From FACHB-1406 sp034189065 (GTDB lineage Bacteria; Cyanobacteriota; Cyanobacteriia; Cyanobacteriales; Spirulinaceae): a DNA stretch of 8,467 nucleotides. Made by a program: the position numbers and the translations under genes. Under the pieces are notes generated by a model. It was not told where the DNA came from and searched no databases. It saw only the letters and a list, made by a program, of their open reading frames with translations. Location of the stretch: assembly GCA_034189065.1 (NCBI GenBank), contig JAXHVQ010000194.1, positions 1 through 8,467 on the forward strand, written 5' to 3'. Below are positions 1 through 5,704 of the stretch, in pieces (position 1 is the first letter of the stretch; every line of letters starts with the position of its first letter).

Positions 1-1633
1 CCGTCGCGTCTTTGGGAATAGTGCGAACCTCTCGTTTTGCCCCCGATTTCTGAGTTCTGGGTTCTGAATTCTGTCCTTTACCTTCTGCCTTCAGCCCTTT
101 GCCCTCTGCCTTCTGCCCTTTCCCTTCTGTCTCCCGAATAATGCGCGTCCGGCGTTCGTCGCCAAACTTGCGTTTCAAAGCGCGCAGTTCTTTTTTCAGC
201 GATTTTAACAATTCGTGGCGATCGCCGAGCAATAACTCCAAGCGGGCAATTTGTCCTTGCAATTCCTCGCATTCGGCTTTCAATTTTTGCCGTTCCAACC
301 CCGTCAAACGGCGCATAGGCATGGCTAAAATCGAATCGGCTTGAATCGAACTCAAATTGAGTCGTTCTTCTAACCGTCCCCTCGCCGTACTGCCATCGGG
401 CGCATTGCGCAGAATCTCAATCGCCTCGTCCAACTGCTCGAGGGCAACTCGCAAACCCTCGACGACGTGAAGGCGGCCTCGGGCTTGTTCCAATTCGTGG
501 GTGTAGCTGCGCGTCAGGGTATGTTCGCGAAAGTTTAAGAATTCTTGAAGAAGTTCGCGCAGGCTGAGTTGGCGGGGTTGATTGTCCACCAGCGTCAGCA
601 TAATCGCCCCAAAATTGCTTTGCAGGGCGGTTTGGCGGTACAATTGACCCAGTACCTCTTTAGCTGAGGCATCGCGTTTGAGTTCGATGACAACGCGCAT
701 CCCCTCGCGATCGCTCTCATCGCGAATATCGGCAATTCCCTCCAAGCGCCCTCGGTTGACCAAATCGGCAATTTTTTCGATCCAACCGGCCTTATTCACT
801 TGGTAGGGCAATTCGGAGACGGCGATCGCGGTTTTTACCTTGCGCCGTTTCTTCCCCACATTCACCCGTTCGATCTTCGCCACGCCCCGCACGGGAATAA
901 TCCCCCGTCCGCTGCGGTAAGCTTCCTCAATGCCTTGGGTATCGATAATTTCCCCTCCTGTGGGAAAATCGGGACCGGGGATCAGCTTCAGCAGTTGTTC
1001 GTCTTTGAGATCGGGTTTATCGATGAGCGCAATTAACCCATCCACCACTTCGCCTAAGTTGTGCGGCGGAATATTCGTCGCCATTCCCACGGCAATTCCC
1101 GCACACCCGTTGAGGAGAAGAAGGGGGAGTTGTGCGGGGAGGACGACGGGCTCTTCTTGGGAGTTGTCAAAATTACTGGTATAATTTACTGTTGCCTCTC
1201 CAACAGCCGCGAGCATCGCTTGGTGAGCCACCGGCGCTAAGCGGGTTTCCGTGTAGCGCATTGCCGCCGGGGGGTCGTTATCCACAGAGCCAAAATTGCC
1301 GTGTCCTTCGAGGAGGGGATAGCGGCTAGAAAAGCTTTGAACCATCCTTACGAGAGCATCGTAGACCGCCTGATCGCCGTGGGGGTGATATTTGCCCAAA
1401 ACATCGCCCACGACACGCGCGCACTTGCGGTAGGGGCGATCGGGAGTCAATCCCAGTTCGTGCATGGCGTATAAAATCCGTCGGTGGACGGGTTTGAGGC
1501 CATCTCGAACGTCGGGAAGCGCTCGCCCAACAATCACGCTCATGGCATATTCTAGATAAGACCGTTCCATTTCTGTATGGAGAGCGGTTGGGATGATTTG
1601 ACCCGTCTCTAGCAGGTTTAACTGTTTTGCCAT
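1..1633 (-). CDS. gyrA: Type IIA DNA topoisomerase subunit A (GyrA/ParC family), partial at 3' end
   Basis: This is the DNA-breaking subunit of a gyrase/topoisomerase IV heterotetramer, which works with GyrB to pass one duplex through another. The ATG at 1633 opens 544 codons with no stop before the left edge. The protein begins MAKQLNLLETGQ. Motifs seen: GLKPVHRRILYAM (residues 45-57), RKCARVVGDVLGKYHPHGD (69-87), GHGNFGSVDNDPPAAMRYTETR (110-131) with catalytic Tyr127 (E. coli Tyr122), and the coiled-coil tail ending FGDERRTRII just before residue 501. An AGGA lies about 11 nt before the start. Residue 88, equivalent to E. coli Ser83, is Gln. Residues 503-530 come from a heptamer repeat array (separate entry). 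The C-terminal pinwheel with any GyrA box lies outside the window. From memory, cyanobacteria carry two A-subunit paralogues and this N-terminus matches the second, so the symbol is provisional; parC is the alternative. Confidence 0.9.
   Translation of the reverse strand, partial: MAKQLNLLETGQIIPTALHTEMERSYLEYAMSVIVGRALPDVRDGLKPVHRRILYAMHELGLTPDRPYRKCARVVGDVLGKYHPHGDQAVYDALVRMVQSFSSRYPLLEGHGNFGSVDNDPPAAMRYTETRLAPVAHQAMLAAVGEATVNYTSNFDNSQEEPVVLPAQLPLLLLNGCAGIAVGMATNIPPHNLGEVVDGLIALIDKPDLKDEQLLKLIPGPDFPTGGEIIDTQGIEEAYRSGRGIIPVRGVAKIERVNVGKKRRKVKTAIAVSELPYQVNKAGWIEKIADLVNRGRLEGIADIRDESDREGMRVVIELKRDASAKEVLGQLYRQTALQSNFGAIMLTLVDNQPRQLSLRELLQEFLNFREHTLTRSYTHELEQARGRLHVVEGLRVALEQLDEAIEILRNAPDGSTARGRLEERLNLSSIQADSILAMPMRRLTGLERQKLKAECEELQGQIARLELLLGDRHELLKSLKKELRALKRKFGDERRTRIIRETEGKGQKAEGKGLKAEGKGQNSEPRTQKSGAKREVRTIPKDAT
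48..131 (-). repeat. Heptanucleotide tandem array inside the topoisomerase gene
   Basis: Read on the minus strand, this is twelve consecutive 7-bp units with consensus GGCAGAA: GACAGAA, GGGAAAG, GGCAGAA, GGCAGAG, GGCAAAG, GGCTGAA, GGCAGAA, GGTAAAG, GACAGAA, TTCAGAA, CCCAGAA, CTCAGAA. It totals 84 bp (28 codons), so the reading frame is kept. Three units make 21 bp, so the array encodes four heptapeptides, EGKGQKA, EGKGLKA, EGKGQNS and EPRTQKS (residues 503-530). Units of this kind (short tandemly repeated repetitive sequences) are known mainly between genes in cyanobacteria. Here the array is in frame after the coiled-coil end of the GyrA core. Confidence 0.9.
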
Positions 1634-1680
1634 GAGTTGCTTTTTCCTGGAGTTGCTACAGCAAGCAGAGGGATGACGGA

Positions 1681-1698
1681 TTGCCACGAGGATGGCAA
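1681..1698. promoter_or_regulatory. Inverted repeat in divergent gyrA/response-regulator spacer
   Basis: TTGCCA and TGGCAA form perfect 6-bp arms around a 6-bp centre. It sits 47 bp upstream of the topoisomerase start, and 19 bp upstream of the TATAAT at 1717-1722 that could serve the response regulator. Its size and position suit an operator, but no regulator is recognised. Confidence 0.3.
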
Positions 1699-1716
1699 CA
1701 TTACAAAAGTTGAATG

Positions 1717-1722
1717 TATAAT
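1717..1722 (+). promoter_or_regulatory. -10 box candidate for response regulator
   Basis: A perfect TATAAT lies 48 bp upstream of the ATG at 1771, giving a leader of roughly 40 nt. No good -35 hexamer sits 16-18 bp upstream; the palindrome at 1681-1698 occupies that area. This would fit an activator-dependent or weak promoter, but a single hexamer is thin evidence. Confidence 0.35.
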
Positions 1723-1770
1723 TCTGTCTTTCGTTAGCCTCGATCGCACTTATTCTTTTGATTGAACCTT

Positions 1771-2172
1771 ATGACAACCGTTTTGATTGTAGAAGACGAT
1801 CCGATCAATCTTCGCGTTTTTTCCAAAATTCTCACCAAACGGGGAGGTTTGGATGTCCGAAGCACTGAAGATGTGGAAGAGGTGATTCAAGCCGCACAGT
1901 CGCGAGAGATTGACATTATTTTGATGGATGTTTCCCTCGCTCACAGCGTTTATCAAGGTAAGGCTGTGGATGGCATTAAAATTACCCAAATGTTAAAGTC
2001 TAACCCGGATACGGCGAATTTGCCGATTATTTTGGTCACCGCCCACGCGATGGAAGGCGATCGCGAAAACTTTCTCAAACAAAGTGGGGCCGATGGCTAT
2101 ATTTCTAAGCCGGTGGTGAACCATGAGGAGTTTGTTACTCAAATTCGCGACTATTTACCCAAAAATACTTAA
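1771..2172 (+). CDS. Single-domain response regulator (CheY-like receiver)
   Basis: A 133-residue stand-alone receiver domain with no output domain, so it probably acts by protein-protein contact in a phosphorelay. Key residues counted from the ATG at 1771: acidic pair Asp9-Asp10 (VEDDP), phosphoacceptor Asp53 (IILMD), Thr90 (LVTAH) and Lys113 (SKP). The loop after Asp53 is extended: where CheY has a few residues before the conserved DG, here a stretch with HSVYQGKAV precedes DG at 67-68. From memory this extension recurs in cyanobacterial DivK-like receivers. A TTG nine bases upstream (1762) could also start it; neither start has a clear Shine-Dalgarno, and the ATG places the first strand (TTVLIVEDD) as in other receivers. 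No partner kinase is in the window, so its pathway is unknown. Confidence 0.88.
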   Translation: MTTVLIVEDDPINLRVFSKILTKRGGLDVRSTEDVEEVIQAAQSREIDIILMDVSLAHSVYQGKAVDGIKITQMLKSNPDTANLPIILVTAHAMEGDRENFLKQSGADGYISKPVVNHEEFVTQIRDYLPKNT

Positions 2173-2193
2173 TGAACCCGACGGGAGAGAATT

Positions 2194-2233
2194 GGGCAAC
2201 GGCGGCAATTCAGCCGACTCGGGTTGCCCTTTT
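2194..2233 (+). terminator. Rho-independent-type terminator after response regulator
   Basis: GGGCAAC (2194-2200) pairs with GTTGCCC (2223-2229), with a possible inner GGC/GCC pairing, followed directly by TTTT (2230-2233). It lies 21 bp after the response-regulator stop. The T tract is short. A competing stem, AACCCGA (2175-2181) with TCGGGTT (2219-2225), uses part of the same arm. Confidence 0.6.
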
Positions 2234-2243
2234 CCCTCTCTTT

Positions 2244-2257
2244 GGTACACTTGTACC
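2244..2257. promoter_or_regulatory. LexA-box-like palindrome
   Basis: GGTACACTTGTACC has 6-bp perfect arms around a 2-bp centre. It fits the consensus I recall for cyanobacterial LexA sites, RGTACNNNDGTWCB, at every position. It lies between two convergent genes, just before a TTGACA at 2264, and not in front of any annotated start. It is a sequence match only; regulation is not shown. Confidence 0.3.
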
Positions 2258-2302
2258 CCAGTATTGACAATTTGACAAGTCCGCGGAGTTTAAACAATCT
2301 CG

Positions 2303-3157
2303 CTAATTGTCAAAACGGGCAATAAAGGCTTGGATTTGCGGGGTATCCAAAAACTGGCGCGTATCGGCAATCAAGCGATCGCCCCATAAATTTTCCCTGA
2401 GAAATTCAATCTCAGCATATTTACGGTCTATTTCCAGAGCTGCCTCGCCTAAGCGCAGTCCTTCTTCGGTATTACCTCGTGCAAAGAGAGCAACCGCGAT
2501 CGCCAACTGAGGCTCGGCAGCTTCGGGCTCGAGGGAAGCAGCGGAGCGCCAATAGCCAACTGCACCTTGGGGGTTGCCCCGTTCGTACTCGACCAAACCG
2601 ATATTATTAATGGCAGGCCAAAACTCCTCATCTCGGGCGATAGCGCGTTCGTAGGCAGCGATCGACTCATCATAGCGTTCCAGCATCAGATAAGAATTAC
2701 CGAGATCGAACAACGCCTCAACCGCATCCGGTTCGATTTTCAACCCCGCCTCAATTTCGCCAATGGCAGTATTGTACTCGCCCTTTTGGAAATAGGCAGA
2801 GCCAAGGGTAAAGGAAATTCCCGCCTCTTCAGGAGCGAGCGATCGCGCCTTCAGGAGAATATCAATTCCCTTATCCAACTCCTTTTGCTGAACGTAAAGG
2901 GTTCCCAACACAAACCAAGTTTCGTAAGTATTGGGAGCCAACTGAACCGCCAGTTGGGCCCGAGGCAGGGCAAGTTGGTACTGCCCAATTTGGACGAGCT
3001 GGAGAGCATCTTGAAACAAAGCAATTCCCTGCTGCTCGAGTTCCTGGGAATCCAGTTGCAGGCTGTAGGGAAGGAGTGCTTGAGCGCCGACGGGTAAAGC
3101 TACCATCGAACAACTCGCCGCCGCGATCGCCGAAAAAAACCAATTCAATCTAGGCAC
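2303..3157 (-). CDS. Exported TPR-repeat protein
   Basis: A 284-residue protein with an N-terminal signal peptide (hydrophobic stretch about residues 5-22, likely cleavage after GAQA near 27), so probably periplasmic or thylakoid-lumenal. The rest is about six tetratricopeptide repeats from about residue 46 to 246, with typical TPR positions in segments such as TWFVLGTLYVQQKELDKGI and ALFDLGNSYLMLERYDESI. TPR solenoids bind proteins; no catalytic motif is seen and the partner is unknown. The start is GTG at 3157, with a GAGGCGG about 4-10 nt upstream; the next ATG upstream is in frame but runs at once into TGA. It converges on the response regulator and diverges from the adaptor gene across 215 bp. 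The last 35 or so residues (RQFLDTPQIQAFIARFDN at the end) are not TPR. Confidence 0.85.
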   Translation of the reverse strand: MPRLNWFFSAIAAASCSMVALPVGAQALLPYSLQLDSQELEQQGIALFQDALQLVQIGQYQLALPRAQLAVQLAPNTYETWFVLGTLYVQQKELDKGIDILLKARSLAPEEAGISFTLGSAYFQKGEYNTAIGEIEAGLKIEPDAVEALFDLGNSYLMLERYDESIAAYERAIARDEEFWPAINNIGLVEYERGNPQGAVGYWRSAASLEPEAAEPQLAIAVALFARGNTEEGLRLGEAALEIDRKYAEIEFLRENLWGDRLIADTRQFLDTPQIQAFIARFDN

Positions 3158-3240
3158 AGTGCCGCCTCGAAATCAACTCATGTTTTTCTAAGATACCCAA
3201 GATCGCACAATTTTGTTATTTTGAATTTCTGAAATCCATC

Positions 3241-3275
3241 ACCCTGAACTCATCACCCCGAACTCTGAACCCCGA
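3241..3275 (+). repeat. Heptamer repeat, five copies
   Basis: Five 7-bp units ACCCTGA, ACTCATC, ACCCCGA, ACTCTGA and ACCCCGA lie in the divergent spacer between the TPR gene and the adaptor gene. The units resemble the CAGAACC/CAGAACT end of the array in the topoisomerase gene, so they are probably one repeat family. The second copy is the most degenerate. Confidence 0.7.
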
Positions 3276-3372
3276 GCAGCAAGCTACCATAGAGGGGAGG
3301 TGCGTCGGACTCAACATTCAAGGGTTGCTCGAGCCGTCGCGTGTCGCCTTCACCGTTGTTTTGACTCGAAAC

Positions 3373-4857
3373 ATGGAATCTCTTCCCCCAGGCAAACCCA
3401 AACGCTCTTTCCCCTGGTTTCTCGCCATTTTATCGGGCGGTATCATCGCCGTTGCAGCAATCTCCTCGGTTGCCGTCTGGAATGCCGTTAAGCCGAAAGG
3501 CGAACTCGACGAACTCACCGTCCCCGCCACCGAAGAAGCGCTCGCGGCGCGCATTCAAGCCAGCGGTAGCGTTGTTCCGCTCCAAAGCGTCAATATTAGC
3601 CCGCAAAACTCCGGTCGTCTAGTTCAACTGCGAGTCGAACAAGGAGATAAAGTCGAACAGGGACAAATCCTCGCAGTGATGGAAAATGACCAAGTTCAGG
3701 CGAGGGGAATGCAGGCAACGGCTAACCTACAACAAGCCGTAGCGAACCTCAATGCTGCTAAAGTGCGAATTCCTGGGGAAATTGCCCAAGCCCGAGCGCG
3801 CTTCGCTCAAGCACAGGCTCGTTACGCCCAAGCTGTCGCCCGCTTCGAGGAAACTCAACGGCGACTTCCCGCCCAAGCCAATCAAGCCCTACAGCAGGTT
3901 AATGCTGCTCGCGTCCGCTTTGCCCTAGCAGAAAGTCGGGCAAAACGCAATGAATTTTTGCTGAAAAATGGTGCAATTTCCCAAGATCGTTTGGACGAAG
4001 TTGCTGCCGAACTTTACAGTGCTCGCGCTGCTTTAGGCGAGGCAGAGCAGCGATTGAGGGAAGCCCAAACCACCGACACGCCAGAACTTCAACAGCGTGT
4101 GGCTGAAGTTCAACAACTCGAGGCGGCAGCCGCAGAAACCAAAGTTGCTCTCGAACAGCTTGAAAAGAGCGCGCAGCAGGAAATCGCTCAACTCGAAGCT
4201 GCTGCTGGAGCTGCACAAGCACAGTTGCAACAGGTGCAAATTGAGTACCAAAAAACGGGGATTCGCGCCCCGTTTACCGGAATTGTTACCCAAAAATATG
4301 CTAATCCCGGCGCTTTTGTTACGCCCACGACTTCGGCTTCGAGTACGGCTTCAGCGACTTCTAGCTCGATTATCGCCCTCGCTCAAGGGTTAGAAATTGT
4401 AGCCAAGGTTCCTGAAGTGGATGTCGGACAACTCAAACCCGGACAACCAGTAGAAATTACGGCTGATGCCTATCCCGATAAAATTTTTCGCGGTTTGGTT
4501 AAGCGCGTTGCTCCCGAAGCGATTGTCGAACAAAATGTGACTTCTTTTGAGGTGCGCGTGGCGGTTGATGATAAGGCAGAAGAGGAGTTGCGTTCTGGGA
4601 TGAATGTGGATGTGACATTTGTCGGCGAGCAGTTGTCTCAAGCAATCGTTGTGCCTACAGTTGCAATTGTGACTGAAGAAGGAGAGCGCGGCGTGATGGT
4701 TATTGGAGACAATCAAAAGCCGGAATTTCAACCGGTGACAATTGGTTTGACGTTAGGCGATAAGACTCAAATATTGGAAGGTTTGAGGCCGGGAGAACGG
4801 GTGTTTATCGATTTGCCGGAAGACAGCAGACCCCAGGATGAGGAGGAGTTTTCATAA
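3373..4857 (+). CDS. HlyD/MacA-type periplasmic adaptor (membrane-fusion protein) of an efflux pump
   Basis: A 494-residue adaptor that would link an inner-membrane ABC (MacB/DevAC type) or RND pump to an outer-membrane channel. Seen in order: a short basic cytoplasmic tail, one transmembrane anchor (about 13-36), the first lipoyl half (about 62-110, SGRLVQLRVEQGDKVEQGQ), a long Ala/Gln/Glu-rich coiled-coil hairpin (about 113-293), the second lipoyl half (IRAPFTGIVTQKYANPGAFV), a Ser/Thr-rich loop (about 317-333), then the beta-barrel and membrane-proximal domains. The ATG at 3373 is preferred because it precedes the basic tail and anchor; an in-frame TTG at 3325 would add 16 residues. Neither has a well-spaced ribosome site. 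The acidic tail ends DEEEFS. No pump gene follows, which is unusual. No HIP1 site was seen in this gene. RND versus ABC partner cannot be decided. Confidence 0.88.
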   Translation: MESLPPGKPKRSFPWFLAILSGGIIAVAAISSVAVWNAVKPKGELDELTVPATEEALAARIQASGSVVPLQSVNISPQNSGRLVQLRVEQGDKVEQGQILAVMENDQVQARGMQATANLQQAVANLNAAKVRIPGEIAQARARFAQAQARYAQAVARFEETQRRLPAQANQALQQVNAARVRFALAESRAKRNEFLLKNGAISQDRLDEVAAELYSARAALGEAEQRLREAQTTDTPELQQRVAEVQQLEAAAAETKVALEQLEKSAQQEIAQLEAAAGAAQAQLQQVQIEYQKTGIRAPFTGIVTQKYANPGAFVTPTTSASSTASATSSSIIALAQGLEIVAKVPEVDVGQLKPGQPVEITADAYPDKIFRGLVKRVAPEAIVEQNVTSFEVRVAVDDKAEEELRSGMNVDVTFVGEQLSQAIVVPTVAIVTEEGERGVMVIGDNQKPEFQPVTIGLTLGDKTQILEGLRPGERVFIDLPEDSRPQDEEEFS

Positions 4858-4879
4858 TGAATAATGAATAATGAATAAT
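4855..4879 (+). repeat. TAATGAA heptamer array overlapping the adaptor stop codon
   Basis: Three perfect TAATGAA units plus TAAT. The first TAA is the stop codon of the adaptor gene and is followed in frame by TGA. Because the unit is 7 bp, stops recur in all three frames. The unit differs from the GC-rich heptamers elsewhere in the window. Confidence 0.8.
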
Positions 4880-4880
4880 T

Positions 4881-4997
4881 GCCTCTCGTTACGGACAACT
4901 CACGGCAGTCGTAGATTCCACGGGGCTTACAAGGTGCGGACGCGGTTACGCACACAGCCCCTCCTCAAGACCCGTGTCCTTAAAAGAAGAGGATTAA
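4881..4997 (+). pseudogene. Possible TnpB (IS200/IS605-type) C-terminal relic
   Basis: An open stretch without its own start, translated as a 38-residue tail containing STGLTRCGRGYAHSP and ending SLKEED before TAA at 4995. TnpB nucleases in cyanobacteria often end with a variable segment containing a short CG motif and finishing in KQE-like residues, which is the only resemblance; the RuvC and zinc-finger parts are absent. The DNA also folds: GGGGCT (4922-4927) with AGCCCC (4956-4961) encloses GTGCG (4934-4938) with CGCAC (4949-4953), and CACGGG near 4919 could pair with CCCGTG near 4971. Overlap of a tnpB 3' end with a structured guide RNA is known for this family. The assignment is a weak inference; an unrelated structured spacer is possible. 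Confidence 0.27.
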
Positions 4998-5011
4998 GAT
5001 TCAGGAAAATC

Positions 5012-5017
5012 TATGAT
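5012..5017 (+). promoter_or_regulatory. -10 box candidate for the toxin-antitoxin operon
   Basis: TATGAT lies 14 bp before the MNT ATG at 5032. It differs from TATAAT at one position, but no -35 hexamer is evident and the leader would be only a few bases. The upstream structured region could also carry the promoter. Confidence 0.22.
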
Positions 5018-5031
5018 TCTGAGTTAGAAAA

Positions 5032-5334
5032 ATGAAAACTTTACCGATTTATTTACCAAGGGCAGAAATTGAGCAATTTTGTCAGCGAAACTGCATTCGT
5101 AAACTCTCTTTATTTGGCTCGGTTCTACGAGATGATTTTACGGCTCAAAGTGATGTAGATGTGCTAGTTGAGTTTGCATTTGGAAAAACACCGGGCTGGT
5201 CTATTGTGACAATGGAAAATGAGTTAAGCCATTTATTGGGACGGATGGTAGACTTAAGGACTCCTGCCGAGTTAAGTCGTTATTTTCGCTCTGCGGTTTT
5301 GCAAGAGGCGATGGTAATTTATGACCAAAATTGA
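5032..5334 (+). CDS. mntA: MNT-domain antitoxin (minimal nucleotidyltransferase)
   Basis: A 100-residue minimal nucleotidyltransferase. The family motif GSx10DxD is exact: Gly29-Ser30, ten residues, then Asp41 and Asp43, with the third carboxylate probably Asp74 in RMVDLRTP. In characterised HEPN-MNT pairs this enzyme uses ATP to attach AMP units to a tyrosine of the partner HEPN RNase and silences it; all the residues needed for that appear present. It overlaps the HEPN gene by 14 bp, so the two are probably translationally coupled, antitoxin first. A purine-rich stretch (GAGTTAGAAAA) precedes the ATG, without a strong Shine-Dalgarno. Base composition is more AT-rich than the topoisomerase and adaptor genes, fitting acquisition. 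The symbol is by family; no identity was checked. Confidence 0.88.
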   Translation: MKTLPIYLPRAEIEQFCQRNCIRKLSLFGSVLRDDFTAQSDVDVLVEFAFGKTPGWSIVTMENELSHLLGRMVDLRTPAELSRYFRSAVLQEAMVIYDQN

Positions 5335-5674
5335 CGATTTGACGCGCCTTAAGCATATGCGCGATTCTGCCAGAACAGCGATCGATTTTATTAGAAATAA
5401 AGGTCGCGAAGATTTAGACAACGAGCAAATGCTATCTTTGGCGTTAGTGCGCCTAATCGAAATTATTGGAGAAGCGGCAAATAATGTTTCTCTCGCTTGT
5501 CAGACAAGTTATCCTCAAATTCCCTGGCGCGAGATAGTTGGTATGAGAAATCGAATTGTTCATGCTTATTTTGAAGTCGATCTCGATGTTGTGTGGCAAG
5601 TTGTCGCGGATAATTTACCCGAACTTCTCAAATGGGTCGATCGAGCAATTCAAGAGTTGGAGGAAGGAGAATGA
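5321..5674 (+). CDS. hepT: HEPN-domain toxin (HepT-like RNase)
   Basis: A 117-residue, mostly helical HEPN protein (DUF86/HepT family). The catalytic and modification motif RX4HXY is intact: Arg76, His81 and Tyr83 in MRNRIVHAYF. Arg and His form the RNase site in HEPN toxins, and the tyrosine is the residue AMPylated by MNT antitoxins in studied systems. The conserved helix with RLIEIIGEAANNVS (44-57) and the PWREIVGMRN approach (68-77) are typical. It starts inside the MNT gene (ATG at 5321, 14 bp before that gene's end) and ends 22 bp before the convergent helicase stop. The pair looks functional: length, motifs and frame are normal. Cellular role (stress, plasmid or phage response) is not shown by the sequence. 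Confidence 0.9.
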   Translation: MTKIDDLTRLKHMRDSARTAIDFIRNKGREDLDNEQMLSLALVRLIEIIGEAANNVSLACQTSYPQIPWREIVGMRNRIVHAYFEVDLDVVWQVVADNLPELLKWVDRAIQELEEGE

Positions 5675-5680
5675 GCAAGT

Positions 5681-5704
5681 AAAATTAAAATAGCGGTTAA
5701 TTTT
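5681..5704. terminator. AT-rich inverted repeat between convergent genes
   Basis: AAAATTAA (5681-5688) and TTAATTTT (5697-5704) form 8-bp arms around an 8-nt loop in the gap between the HEPN stop and the helicase stop; the right arm includes the helicase TAA. The placement suits a bidirectional terminator, but the stem has no G-C pair and would be weak. Confidence 0.3.

Noticed and set aside
78..272. Minus-strand 64-residue reading frame over the heptamer array
   Set aside because: It is a shadow frame of the topoisomerase gene; the period-7 array is open in several frames, which makes it look coding.
2264..2313. TTGACAATT (2264-2272) and AATTGTCAA (2305-2313), 9-bp inverted repeat over the TPR stop
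   Set aside because: As a terminator for the TPR gene it lacks a T tract, the loop is long (32 nt), and it is AT-rich. It may be chance.
2567..3097. 176-residue plus-strand frame
   Set aside because: It lies wholly opposite the TPR gene, has no recognisable domain, and the TPR frame shows clear repeats and a signal peptide.
3294..3303. Strong Shine-Dalgarno-like GGGGAGG before a GTG
   Set aside because: The GTG abuts the motif with no spacing and opens a frame that does not match the adaptor; no protein family is visible in it.
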